A program made the translations under genes and the position numbers. From Vanilla planifolia (lineage: Eukaryota > Streptophyta > Magnoliopsida > Asparagales > Orchidaceae): a DNA stretch of 64,000 nt. Positions 38,721 through 50,176 of this stretch are shown here, in pieces. Within the stretch, counting starts at the first letter, position 1. Each line of letters begins with the position of its first letter. Where the stretch lies: NCBI GenBank assembly GCA_023846275.1, contig CM043870.1, positions 5,517,527-5,581,526 of the forward strand. Reading direction: 5' to 3'. The notes below the pieces were generated by a model. The model was not told the origin of the DNA and ran no database searches. It worked only from the letters and a program-made list of their open reading frames with translations.

Positions 38721-39820
38721 AAATGTCATTAAATTAATTAATTGTCTTTCAATTCTTTTCTCATCCTCCACCCATCATAACATGAATACCAAGTTTTCAA
38801 AATTTTTTTTGTAATTGTGTATAAATGGATAACTAAAATAAATGTTCTTTTATATTTTTTTGATTTGGAGTTGGCTTTGGTGACAACTCGAGAAAGTTAA
38901 CAAGAACTAGAAATTGGTTTGCAATTGCGTTCAAGACAACTAAATTAACTCTTAATTTTGCTCAATTTGATTTGAGTAGAATTTCAAACATCTTATAATC
39001 TTCAATTTTCAAACATTCTTTTCATCCCTTAATAGAGTATCTTATGCAAGGTGCTTCTTTAATTGTATATTTTATGAAATGTCATTGATCCTTCATAAAA
39101 GTTAGTTATCTTACTATTTATTTTTCAATGTAATTTAAATTCCTTGTAATATCATAAAAATTATTTGCTACCTTATAATTGCTTTTCATCAAAAGAAAAT
39201 AAAAAATTTAATTTGGTAATATTTTTTTTAATTATGTCAACATTAGATGAGATTTTGAATACATTAACATTAGCTAACATTTTTTAGAAAAAAATTAAGA
39301 TTTAATTAATAATAAAAAAGTATTAAGTCAAACATCAATTTTAGTTTCTATTTAGTATTTAATGGACTAAAGACAATGATATATCTTAAGTCTTTTTGAA
39401 ATTAAACAAAATATTTTTAAATTTTCTTTTTTCTTTTAGTCACAAATTGTTGTGTTAGTTGCTATTTTGATTATTTGCACATAATACTCTATATATTCAA
39501 ATTTACACATCATCAACACCTTCTTTAACCAAAAAATGATAATTATTAGATAAACATAATTAACGTTATCTAAACAATATTAAATGAAATAACCACTTTG
39601 AGTGCATCTAATGCAAATGAAAATTAAGCTTTGTTATTTGAAGCCATGCATAATTGTAATCAATACATATCATTTAGAACAACTAAATCGCTATTTCATC
39701 ACAAACTACAGAGCTAGAAGTCTCGCACGTGACCTTCATGACCTTTCGTTCTCAAGCATGCACAGATGCATGAGACGTAAGTTTGTAAATTGTATACATC
39801 AGCATATGAAATCTACCGAA
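38721..39820. other. Intergenic, downstream of the NF-YB gene
   Basis: Plain AT-rich DNA. The part near 39700-39820 should be the 3' UTR of the NF-YB gene. No feature is supported. Confidence 0.4.
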
Positions 39821-40333
39821 CTACCAGTGAATTCCACGTAGGTTGCTTCCCGGAGGAGCTCCACCGCCGCCCATCCTCGGAAATAATCCGTGGACGCTTC
39901 CGGGGAAGGACGAGGAAGAGGCGGGGGCGTCGTCGATCAGCCTCGAGACGGCTGACTTCTCCCCCTCGGCCTCCAGGTAGCGGCTGAGGTAGGCCTTGAG
40001 GGGGATCACGTAGGCTTCGAAGCCGAGGGTGTTCATGGCCCAGAGCAGGTCGTCTCCGTTGACCGTCTTGCGCTTCTCTCGTTGACACTTGTCGAAGGCC
40101 TCGCCGGTGACGAAGGAGATGAACTCGGAGACGCATTCCTGCATCGTCTCCTTCGACTCCTTGGAGACCTTGGCGCTCGCCGGGAGGGACCGCTTCATGA
40201 TGCGGCCCACGTTGGCGATGGGGAGGAGGCGGTCTGCCTCCTTCGGGGAGCCGGAGGGCTCCGGGTCCGACAGTTGGCTGCTGACATGTCCCGACGAGGG
40301 GTGGGGATCACCTGCGCCTTTGGTTCCGTTCAT
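39821..40333 (-). CDS. Nuclear transcription factor Y subunit B (NF-YB/HAP3), non-LEC1 type
   Basis: A single-exon gene of 170 aa, ending in TAG. The ATG at 40333 is used because the longer frame begins with GTG at 40348. The central histone-fold domain (residues ~34-122) runs from '[14 protein letters not shown]' through '[19 protein letters not shown]', '[16 protein letters not shown]' and '[15 protein letters not shown]', the family signature. NF-YB pairs with NF-YC through this fold and, with NF-YA, binds CCAAT boxes in the nucleus. The [13 protein letters not shown] and KVSKE.KETMQ wording is closest, from memory, to the NF-YB3/NF-YB5 side of the family, not LEC1. Both tails are low-complexity. 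Oddities: Phe80 where GEASDKC is usual, and Ala107/Ile110 replacing the acids of GFEDYVEPLK. The frame is intact and GC-rich. Confidence 0.93.
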   Translation of the reverse strand: MNGTKGAGDPHPSSGHVSSQLSDPEPSGSPKEADRLLPIANVGRIMKRSLPASAKVSKESKETMQECVSEFISFVTGEAFDKCQREKRKTVNGDDLLWAMNTLGFEAYVIPLKAYLSRYLEAEGEKSAVSRLIDDAPASSSSFPGSVHGLFPRMGGGGAPPGSNLRGIHW

Positions 40334-40360
40334 GAAGAAGCCAACCACTTCTGATATGTA

Positions 40361-40366
40361 GAGAGA

Positions 40367-40409
<43 letters not shown>
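40361..40409 (-). repeat. (CT)n tract in the probable 5' UTR of the NF-YB gene
   Basis: A GA run on +, i.e. CT in the transcript, 28-76 nt before the start codon. Y-rich leaders of this kind are common in plant 5' UTRs. It may affect transcription or translation, and its length is likely to vary. Confidence 0.85.
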
Positions 40410-40410
<1 letters not shown>

Positions 40411-40442
40411 ATTGGAGGATTTGAGGTGTGACGAGTGGAAGG

Positions 40443-40448
40443 TTATAA
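40443..40448 (-). promoter_or_regulatory. Probable TATA box of the NF-YB gene
   Basis: TTATAA within CATTATAACC on the minus strand, about 110 nt upstream of the ATG. It would set transcription start near 40413, just ahead of the CT tract. Confidence 0.45.
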
Positions 40449-40476
40449 TGGAAGGGAAGAAGAAAAGAAGAAGGGG

Positions 40477-40510
40477 ATTGGCTGGCCGGCTTTGATATGG
40501 ACTTAATTGG
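40477..40510 (-). promoter_or_regulatory. Two CCAAT boxes upstream of the NF-YB gene
   Basis: CCAAT on the minus strand at 40481-40477 (AGCCAATCC) and at 40510-40506 (CGCCAATTA), about 65 and 95 nt upstream of the inferred transcription start. This is the classic distance for NF-Y binding sites. Confidence 0.5.
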
Positions 40511-40559
40511 CGTTCAGTATGGCTATGTGGTGCAAAACTTATTTGCATTTAAAGTATTT

Positions 40560-43029
40560 TAATAAGGCAATATGTAAAATAAATATTTCCTTTGGGTTTT
40601 TGAAAAAAAACTACATTTGTGAATTAAGAGCTGTTTTCTAAGTGATAGTTAAAGTTATTTAAAATTATTTAATATTTTATTAAGAAAAATCTTCAATAAT
40701 ATAATTAAAAATTATGATTTTCTATTTAATAAATGACAGTTCATGTGATATTGAAGTTATGCTCTAAATGATAGGTTTAGGTTCAAACCAAGATAAAACC
40801 TACAAATTCAATTCATTTTAATAAGAAGATAAATTTATTATATTAAAATGATCTGAATATTACTCAAATTTAAGAAATATAAAGATTCCAAGCATCTTAA
40901 AATTTAAAATATAATAAAATAGAATATAGAAAATATTGAACCAACTAAGAAGCAATCTTTAAATGGCATTTATATCAGTCATATAAATGGATTATATCTT
41001 GACTCAATCAAACCTTATATTTTACCTCTAAATATGCAAAATTAGGTTATATTTTTAGGCTTCTACATGACTAAAATTTAACCATTATGATTACATAGAT
41101 CGGGCTACTAATAAATAACCAAACTATATACTAAGCTTAGAATATGCAATTGTGTCCTTATATTTTACCTTTTAAGTATGTAAAATCAGGTTATATTTCT
41201 AGGCTCTTAAATGATTAAAATTTAACCATTATGGTTAAATAGGCGAGGTCACTAATAAATAAAAATATTATATACTTAAGCTTAGAATAATTTCTATGTG
41301 AAAAGAAATATATTTGTGATAAACAATATTGAAAGAAAGGTTGGCATAATCAAAGTTTTCATTGTGGACAATAATGTAATAACTCTTAATGTTTTGTTTA
41401 TAGAATCTATCTCATTAACAACTAAATTGATTTAAAGGTTTAACCAGTTATTCAAATTTTTATGTATCTTGGACTAAATCTAGGTCAATCAATATATTAT
41501 CTTATAAGGTGAATACAAATTTGGTTATTTCAATATGAATTTGAACATTTTACATCATAAATATATCTAGATAATTTTATGTAGATGTTAACATTGTTTA
41601 AATAATACTCAAAAAGCTTCTCTTAAATTATATTGAAGCTTTTTTTTCTATTTGTTTCTTTAGTTTTGTTTTTATATCCTATAACACCAATGAGTTATAG
41701 CTCATATAACACTGACTTTGTTCTATAAAGAGAAGATCAATGATTTAAAGTAGAAAAAGAAATCTTATAATAGTACATGTAATTTGCAAATAAAATTTAT
41801 AGCATATGCAGTTACAAAAAGCATTTAGCTTAATTTGTTTATTTAAAAAATGAAGTATATGTAGTCACAAAATGCCCATAACTTAAATGTTTTGAATTAT
41901 ATAAAAAATTAGAAAAGATTTTTTATGATAACATTCATCCATAGTATGTTGAATCACTAAAAGTCCATCACGACTGTCATTGCAAAGATCTACGATGAGG
42001 GTATCAACAAGGGCGTCCTATGATAAAAAGGTTTAATTCATAGAAAAAACCTTTTATGATGGCTTTATGAGAATCTAGGACACATTCTTACATCATAGAC
42101 ATCAAACTTTTTCATATCTTTAGTGATGAAATTATTATACTTAACGAGAAAATGTTTATGCATATAGAGTAAATAAAGCTTTTATTTCACATGGCATATA
42201 CAAATATTAATGAGTCATAATCAATAAATAATTTTCTTATCTAAAAGTTATTTTGAGTCCTCATATTTAGAAAGATGCTGACTACTGAAAGTGTTCATCC
42301 ATTTCATCCTTGTCTGTCATATGCATTTGATTCTAGCTTTTTTTTTCAATTAGCTATCTTTACAACTCTTTTATATATAAGAATTCTTCTCTATTTTCTC
42401 CTCTAAATCAAGAATATTTTTAGCGATCAAATTTCTCGTTTTTTAATTTCATTAACCCTTGAATCTAATCAAAGGATTAATAACATTTTATTTAAACAAG
42501 TGATGTATTTGTGTAGAAGATCTAATAGAATCAACTGCAACAAGCACTAAAGTATTAACGAAAACTAGATTAAGCACAAAAACTAAAATACCAAAAATTG
42601 TATAATTCAATTATAAATTAGTCATAAGGTGGAAATTTTATTAACAAATAAAGTAAAACATTGAAGTAAAAAAATAGATGACAAAAAATACAAGAGAAAA
42701 GTTTTGATGAAAGACTCTTGATTTGAGTTTAGAAGCAAGAGGAAAAGAAAAAAATGAAACAAAAAAATATAACGTACATAAATCTCTACTAAAATCATGC
42801 TAATAGTGGGAATGAAACGAACAATAAAAATAAAAAATTCTCAAAAATGTTTATGGATTTAATTTTTGTGCATAATCCTTAAAAGCATAAAAATCTCAAA
42901 ATTTTTAAAAGTAGTTTAATAGAACAATTGAACCAACTAGAATCAATTTTAAAAGCCTTATTTTTCTTAATAATTTAAAATTTGACTTTCAAATAACAAA
43001 TTTAAAGACTATCATGAGAAACTCAAAAC
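40560..43029. other. Intergenic, one tandem duplication, otherwise nothing recognised
   Basis: AT-rich DNA. Apart from the 143-bp duplication listed next, I see no gene or element that I can support. Confidence 0.4.
41013..41298. repeat. Diverged tandem duplication, 143-bp unit x2
   Basis: Unit 1 starts CCTTATATTTTACC at 41013, and unit 2 starts with the same string at 41156. Shared landmarks follow in order: AGGTTATATTT, AAAATTTAACCATTATG, ACTAATAAATAA, AAGCTTAGAATA. Identity looks around 80% by eye. Confidence 0.8.
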
Positions 43030-43817
43030 ATATAATATAGTAAGCATATCTATTTATAGAGATCTCACATATACAATGATAATTTTATTAATTTAGGAAT
43101 ATAAAAAAACATGTTTTTGAAATTTTAAAAGATATTTCAAAATTTTAAAACTCATCATAAGTTATAAAATAAATACTTTAGATTTTTCCAAAATAGATGA
43201 AAAATTTTGAATAAAAAAGTAATAAAATTAATTGATGTAAGCAGATCCCAAAACTCTTACATTTTATGAGGAAGCAGTAAGTGACGAAGCGATGGGAGGC
43301 CCAATTGATGCGACACGTTTGGAGAGGTGTGATACTTCTAGTCTGGTTTTCAGGTGGGTGTGAGTCGGGCAGAACAACGAGGGTTTACAAAAGCTAGTAA
43401 TAACGATAGCCGATAGTGGTGGATAATGATGAATGGTGATAGATAGCTACGAGAATAGTCCAAACATAATTCTTCGGTTTTCAAAGTCATTTTCAACAAA
43501 ATTTACCTCGACAAAACTACAAAACTCTTAAAGGGATGATTTCTATTGAATATAAAGCTAAAAGGTTTAAAAAAGCTGCAAATTACTCTTCAAATAGCTA
43601 AAATAAAATTATAGATACAAATAACTTGATGAACTGGTGAAAACAAACCAAAATATATAGTAAATAAGAGTCAATTGTAATTAACCCCTATAAAGATAAT
43701 AATAATAGAGACTAGTGAGAAATAGAGGGGTTAATCTTGGCATGACTTCGAGTCTAAGTATGACTACCATGCCTTCAAGTAGAACATCTGTATGATGTAT
43801 TGAATGCTACTGTATCA
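43030..43817 (-). repeat. 3' LTR part of the 43-48 kb gypsy element
   Basis: Starts TGATACAG on the minus strand at 43817. Its outer end does not align with the other LTR beyond about 43030, so no flanking duplication can be tested. Confidence 0.6.
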
Positions 43818-46800
43818 TATTCCTAGGTAAGAAAGACCTCAACTCCATGAAGCCAGGGTAAAATCTATGATACTATTCCAACATCTCTAGGTTTAGGTAG
43901 TGAAGCTCCTTAGTAAACTAAGTTTTGTTAAAGGTGGGATGATCTTGCCAATGTACCAAATATTTTTGTTGAGCTTGACCTTTTTGAAATTGTTTGATCG
44001 TCTAAGATTTTCTCTACTTGATCTCTTAAATCACTAGATGTTTATAAATATAATGGTGGGATAAGTTCACTCGACAATGATAATGAAGGCTCAAAAAGTT
44101 CACAAGTCATTGGCCATGGTTCCCTATAATGTAAAAGATTACGAATATTAAAGGTGGTGTTTATTCTATAATCTTTGGGTAAATCTAAAACATACACGTT
44201 GATACTTAGTTTTTTCACAATTCTAAATGATCCAATACTACGAACATGCAATTTCCTGAGGGTCATAGTCATAATCTTTTAAACCTAACATGAATTATTA
44301 TATAATCACTTTTAAAAATTCTTTAGGTTATCTATAAGCATCTACTAATTATCTATATATTTTATTATTTAAATGTTAATATATTTATGTAATGATAAAA
44401 TAGGATAAGTAAAAGATTCAATAGAATTAGAAATATAAAAATCATGAGACAACTAAATCAAATCAATAGGACTTTAAGAATGATTTTCAAAATAAATTTT
44501 GGAATGATTCAAACTTATTGTTCGATTAGTAAACTCCATGTGTAACAATAAATAATCCTAAGTTAAAACATGTTTTATTATTAGGCTAGGAAGAAGATTG
44601 TTTGAATTTTGTTTGATTACTTTTTGTTCAACTTTTTGGAGATAATAAATTGATAAGAATTTAAGTTTTCCCTAAACTATAGATTTAATTAGTAATGTGG
44701 TAATGAGGCATTGAAAACTAGTTATATAGTAAGTTGAATATCTCTTAAAAGTTGAAGTGTGCTTGACAAGTCATCAAGAAATATGTCCATAAATTCTTAT
44801 AACAAGGGTTAGACTATGGGTGTTGGTGTAGATATATTAATAAGTGTATTCTTAATTGTCACAAATTAGATAACTTTATCACTAGCTATATCTTTCTTAA
44901 TTTTGCCTAGTGAAATAATATTAAGTAGTTTTTCTTTTCCTTTATCATTTTATTTTAGATTATTTGTGTTAGAAATTTGTTTCGATGGAGGTGAAGGATA
45001 TAACATAATCTTATTTTCTTCATATACAAAAGTATATGTATTAGCTATTTGATTTAAGATAGCATATTGATTGTATAACTAAAGTCTTTTTAAGATAAAA
45101 TTACATACTTATATTAGGATAACATCACACTATAATTTCTTAAAATATTGACTAAACTTTAAAGAAACATAATACCTTTGTTGAAGAAGATTGAAGTTTT
45201 TATTTCAAAATATGGTGTATGGGTAAGGATGGTTTGTGAGTGTTAAACGTATCTTTTTAGCAGCATTTTGTGCTATAATATTAATATGACTATCACCTTC
45301 TATAACAATCTTATAAGATTGGTCTTTAATTCTAATGAAGGTACTAAACATGTTAGTTCATCATCAATCTTTAAATGATATTGGTGTAGTTAATGTACTT
45401 CTCACAATAGCTATTGATAGTTTAATATAACAAAGTCTTTTACTCAGTACTTATAATTCTTCTTTAGCCTCTTCATTTGGTTGTATAATATCTTTTTTTT
45501 CAATTTTAATACTTTCTTTTGTCTCTTCTTCTATGTTTATGTGTAGAGTTCACTTAGGATACTAGGCTATAACATGCCTTTCCTTTGACAATAATAACAC
45601 TCAACTCTAAAACTAGTAGATGATTTATCCAAGGATTAGATTCGATGGATTGTATAGGTGGAGGGACATAGGTTACTTATGGAGTAGAAGTAACAAGAAT
45701 AGTAGAAGTAGTGGCATGAGTTTGAGGATGAGAAGTGGATGAAAGAATCTCTCTCTTATAGGTAATCGATCCTCTAAATCTTTTTACATCATAACCCATT
45801 TTACATGCCTTTTTTAAACTAATAATATTTCTTAAGTACAATTAAACTTGAATAAACTCTCTGAGTTTAGCTTAAAATCAAGACAAAACTACTCAATTCG
45901 ACTCTTCTACACCACGCTTAAGCATATAATTCTTAAATTTAGTAATACACTCTTCGACAATCTTTGAACAATAGGATAGACATTATCATTTATTCAGAAA
46001 TTTACACAAATAAAAGGTAGGTACATATTTAGCTCATAAACAAATCTTGAATTCTTCTCATGATCTGAGTAATGTTTGGTCTTTGTTTAGATATCATTTT
46101 TCTAATGTGTCAAAGAATAATTTAACATGTAATGTGAGCCTAGTTTTACAAATTGATACTTTTAACAATATCTAAGATCATATCAATCAAAATAATATTC
46201 TATTTTTATTTTCTAATTTTTATATACTCTATGATATAAACTACAATAAAATATAAGGGTTTTTATTTTAATCATATTAACCTGACAATCATCATCCTAA
46301 CCATGTCTTCTATTATAAGTATGTAGAGTATCTTGACACTTAGGTCAATACCCAGAGCATAAGGGGCCGATTGGAGTGGCAGTAAGGAAAGATTCCAATT
46401 GGTTAAATTCATTTTTAGAGAATATTTTCCCAACTTTTAAGTGACTTGTCATACACCTACTTGACCTTTAAGTTCTACCTGATTTATTATCTACACATTT
46501 CAATTGGTCTATTTATACTTCTAACATTACTCTTATATCTTATATTGAATGAATTAGTTCTAGAACTATATATCATATTATTAAGTCTATGATTAATTAT
46601 AATGATTTAGACATTCTATATTATTTTTTGAATCTAGTGGTCATAAATTATTAGGTTGGGAAAAATATTCTCAATTTGAAATTATAAAAAAACAAATAAT
46701 TCATAAAATGTAATGACAAGAGGCCATATAAATACAGAAATATTATGGAATCAAATTAGAGAAAATATTTTTTAATAAATTTTAACAATAAAAAATAAAT

Positions 46801-46882
46801 ACACAAAATTAAAGGTTGATTATTTATGATAAATTAAAAAGTATACAAGTTTTTAAAGTTAACCATGCTCTCATACCAAAAT

Positions 46883-48218
46883 TGATATAAGATGATATGC
46901 TAAAACATATTTTATCTCATATACAATTTAGAAGAGCTTAGATTCAAATAATATATATATACGAGAGCCTACACAAAGGTGTTAAAAGTTCAGAATAAAA
47001 AATCTAAGATCATTGGACAAGTAAGTATTTTCCCAAAAGCCAAGGATTTCTACTAATCTTAACATAAGAGACCTCAATCTAAAAAAAGTAGTTTCAACAG
47101 CACACACCCAATCACTTGCATTGGTGGTGAAGTGGTAAGGTACACACATAACTGAAGTTCATAGAAGGTTGAAAAAAATCACACGATTACTTACACAAAC
47201 TAAAAAATTAAACATGATTAAATTTTTTAAAATATAAATAGAGTAGCTAAGCACTGTCCTTGTGATTTGATACTTTTTGTAGATGTTAGATAATGAGATA
47301 AGATCTCTCCTTTTAGGAATCTCTCTCACCTTCCTAAGACACCTCCAAAATCACTTTGTAAGAGCTTTTGCACACAACAAGCTCATATCACATAAGCTTG
47401 GTGATAATAATTCTTTATTTATTAAAAAATATTTATAATCATCATCTATAATATGGTAATCATCCATATTTATAGAGATCTTAAAGATACAATGATAATT
47501 TTATTATCATAGGTATATGAAAGGATACATTTTTTTTAATCTTAAAATGTATTTTAGAATTTCAAAAGTCATCATAAATTAACAAATAAATATTTTGAAT
47601 TTTTTTTCAAAAAAGATTAAATAATGAATAAAAAACCTATATAATTATTATCATAAATAGTTCCTAATTATGCCTTGCATTTTGACTGTAACAACGAGTG
47701 GTGACATGATGGGCAATGCGATTTATGTTGCACGGGTAGAAAGGACAGCCGCTTTCAATCCAGTTTTTGGATAAACATTTGTCAAGTAGAATAGTGTGGG
47801 TTGGCTAGGACTAAAAATAATGGTAGTTGATGGGTTGATAGCGATAGATGACTATAGGAATAGTTCAAACTTAATTTTAGCCTTTTTAAAGTCATTTTCA
47901 ACATAATTTTTCACTGAAAAAATTATGAAATCCTTGAAAAGATGACTTGCATTGAATATAAGGATGAAAAGATCTAAAAAATTATCAATTATTCTTCAAA
48001 CAACTAAAACAAAATTATAGATATAAATAACTTAATGAATTGATGAAACTAAAAAGTGTAATAAATAAAGGCTAACTATAATTAACTCTCACAATGACAA
48101 AGACATCAAAGACTAATGAAAAATAGAAAAACCAATCTTGATATGACCTTAAATCTAAATAAGACTAATACACCTCTAAGAAGAATCTTTGTATGATTTA
48201 ATAGATGTTACCATATCA
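46883..48218 (-). repeat. 5' LTR of the 43-48 kb gypsy element
   Basis: Starts TGATATGG (minus strand, 48218) and ends TTATATCA at 46883, directly followed by the tRNA-Met-type primer-binding sequence. Confidence 0.7.
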
Positions 48219-50176
48219 TTATAACTCTTAACCAAATGATGACTAAATTAAAAAAATAATTTAAGAGGATGATAAGGGAAGAAATAACTCATGTAAATGG
48301 ATAAGAATGGAGAGATGACAAATAAAGATAAACCTTACTCTTCTAATAGGATTGTGCTATTTAAGACATAGGATGATCATAACAATGATAGAAAGTGGAA
48401 ACTAAATCCTACTTTTATAGGAAAAGGCCTTACTCTTTTAGAAAAGGTTATGTTTTTCATGGCACAGGATGAGCTCCCCTAGATTTTAAAGCTCCTCAAG
48501 GCTTTAATTTTAATTTATTCTTGGAAGTTCTTAATTACATGATTTTAAGCTTTTTATAGATTTAATATAAAAAGATAAGATAGACTCACCAAATTCTTAT
48601 CTTTATAACGATAAGACAAAATATAAACTCACTTTTATATAGATAATTTACTTAAAATTTGAACTTTTCAAACTAATACCAATTATTATAACTAACTTAA
48701 AAAATCTTACAGTAAAAATTTTTCATTAAATATTATAGATTCAAAAACATAAAAATAAAGATAATAGTAATGAATCACCTAATAGTGCTTGTCTTGCATC
48801 AATTGTCTCATGTTAAGAAAAAAACCTATTATGTAGAGTTTAAGTACAAGTAGTCTTCAAGTAAGTTAAGAGCCAATCTCTATAAATTATCCATTGTCAT
48901 TTATATGTTCTCTAAAAGTTGTTGATCTTTGTATCTAACTCAGAACTTTATGAAACATCATTGCTCTAGGAAATCCCATCAGTCAAAATATATTCAATAT
49001 CAAAAAGTTTTAGAAATAAATACTTAGGCATTTGAAACAATTGAATCACTTATATTAAAGTCTTACTTTAGCATTTTAAAATATCTTAAATTACTAGACT
49101 CTATCAATTGCTTAATTTTTTTACCATGAAAAATTTTGAAATCATATATAAATAGGAATGCAAAACATAATAAAAATGATATGACAAGTCAGTAAAATAA
49201 ACATATTGATTTGGTTTCATGTAATACTTATTTTCAAATTTAAATAATTTAATAATATTAGATATTATTTTATTATAAGTAAATTCTATACATAATAAAT
49301 ATAAATTATATTTTTTTTTTATGTTTTTTCAACTAAAATTCTTAGTTAATTTCTTAAGATTTTTACCTTTTACTTTTTTTTATCATCAACTTGTGGATAA
49401 AATGCAGATGAAAATTTAAGTATTGTTTCTAATAGAATCTATAAAGTTTTTAATAGTGAGAAATAATTTTAATACTTTTATCAAATATAATAATTAAAGA
49501 AGAGCACATTCATCATGTCTTTGATAACAATTGAAGAAGAATGAATGCACCATACTTCTAATAAACAATGAAGGGAAATTGATAATGACCAAATTAAAGA
49601 ATGATAAAAGAGAATAATGAAGAAAGAAAAAACTTTTGTTACAAGATAAGAATAAAGGAATTAAAAGTGAAGATAAACCCTACTCTACTGGGTGAGAACT
49701 CTATCCTTCTAAGTAGGTTAGTGATCTTCAAGGCATGAGATAAGGATGATAAAGATGGTTAATGAGAGATAAATCTTACCCTTATAAATAATGGCCCTTA
49801 GTAGAGTTATGCTCTTCAAAGCACTAAATAAACCTTTTTCAACTCTAAAGCTCTTTAAGCTTTAATTTTAATTAATTTCAATAACTCCCTAATTACATAA
49901 CTTTTAAACTATTTATAAACTTAAAATAATAAAATAAAATCACATAATTCTTATCTTTATGAAGATATGACATGAGAATATAAGATAAACTCATCTAATT
50001 CTTATATTTATAAAGATAATATACTTAAAATTTGAACTATCTAAACAACTATCAACTATCATAACTAACTAAAAAACTCTCAATAGTTATAATTTTTTGT
50101 TGAGTTTTATATAACTTAAAAACATAAAAATAAAATAAATTAATAATGAATCACTACTTATACTTCTTCTACATCA
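48219..50176 (-). mobile_element. Short LTR element with two ~600-bp LTRs and ~730-bp internal region
   Basis: Two direct copies, about 48219-48801 and 49532-50176, share the minus-strand start TGATG(C/T)A(A)GA.AAG and many blocks in order. After the end of the right copy, the minus strand reads TTGTTATCAAAGACATGATG, a decayed primer-binding site, so the right copy is the 5' LTR. The internal 48802-49531 carries no recognisable protein. It is probably non-autonomous or reduced. LTR identity is about 75-80% by eye, so it is old. It abuts the gypsy element at 48218, so one probably inserted at the edge of the other. Confidence 0.55.

Larger units (their letters stand above)
43030..48218 (-). 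mobile_element. Broken Ty3/gypsy (chromovirus-like) element with both LTRs recognisable
   Basis: Minus-strand order: 5' LTR 48218-46883 (1,336 bp, TG...CA), then a primer-binding-like site (TTTTGGTATGAGAGC, 46881-46867), gag with a CCHC-like knuckle near 45600 ('ECYYCQRKG'), the integrase C-terminal end at 44272-44042 ('KLHVRSIGSFRIVKKLS', 'YVLDLPKDY', 'TTFNIRNLLHYRE'), and a 3' LTR part at 43817-~43030. The span between the knuckle and the integrase end is too short for a complete pol, so the element is defective, with many breaks. The LTRs match at only about 75% by eye, so the insertion is old. The same LTR family appears at 8.3-9.4 and 54.5-55.7 kb. Confidence 0.75.

Noticed and set aside
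39602-39841. 79-codon plus-strand frame next to NF-YB
   Set aside because: No motif, no promoter, and it runs into the antisense of the NF-YB stop region.
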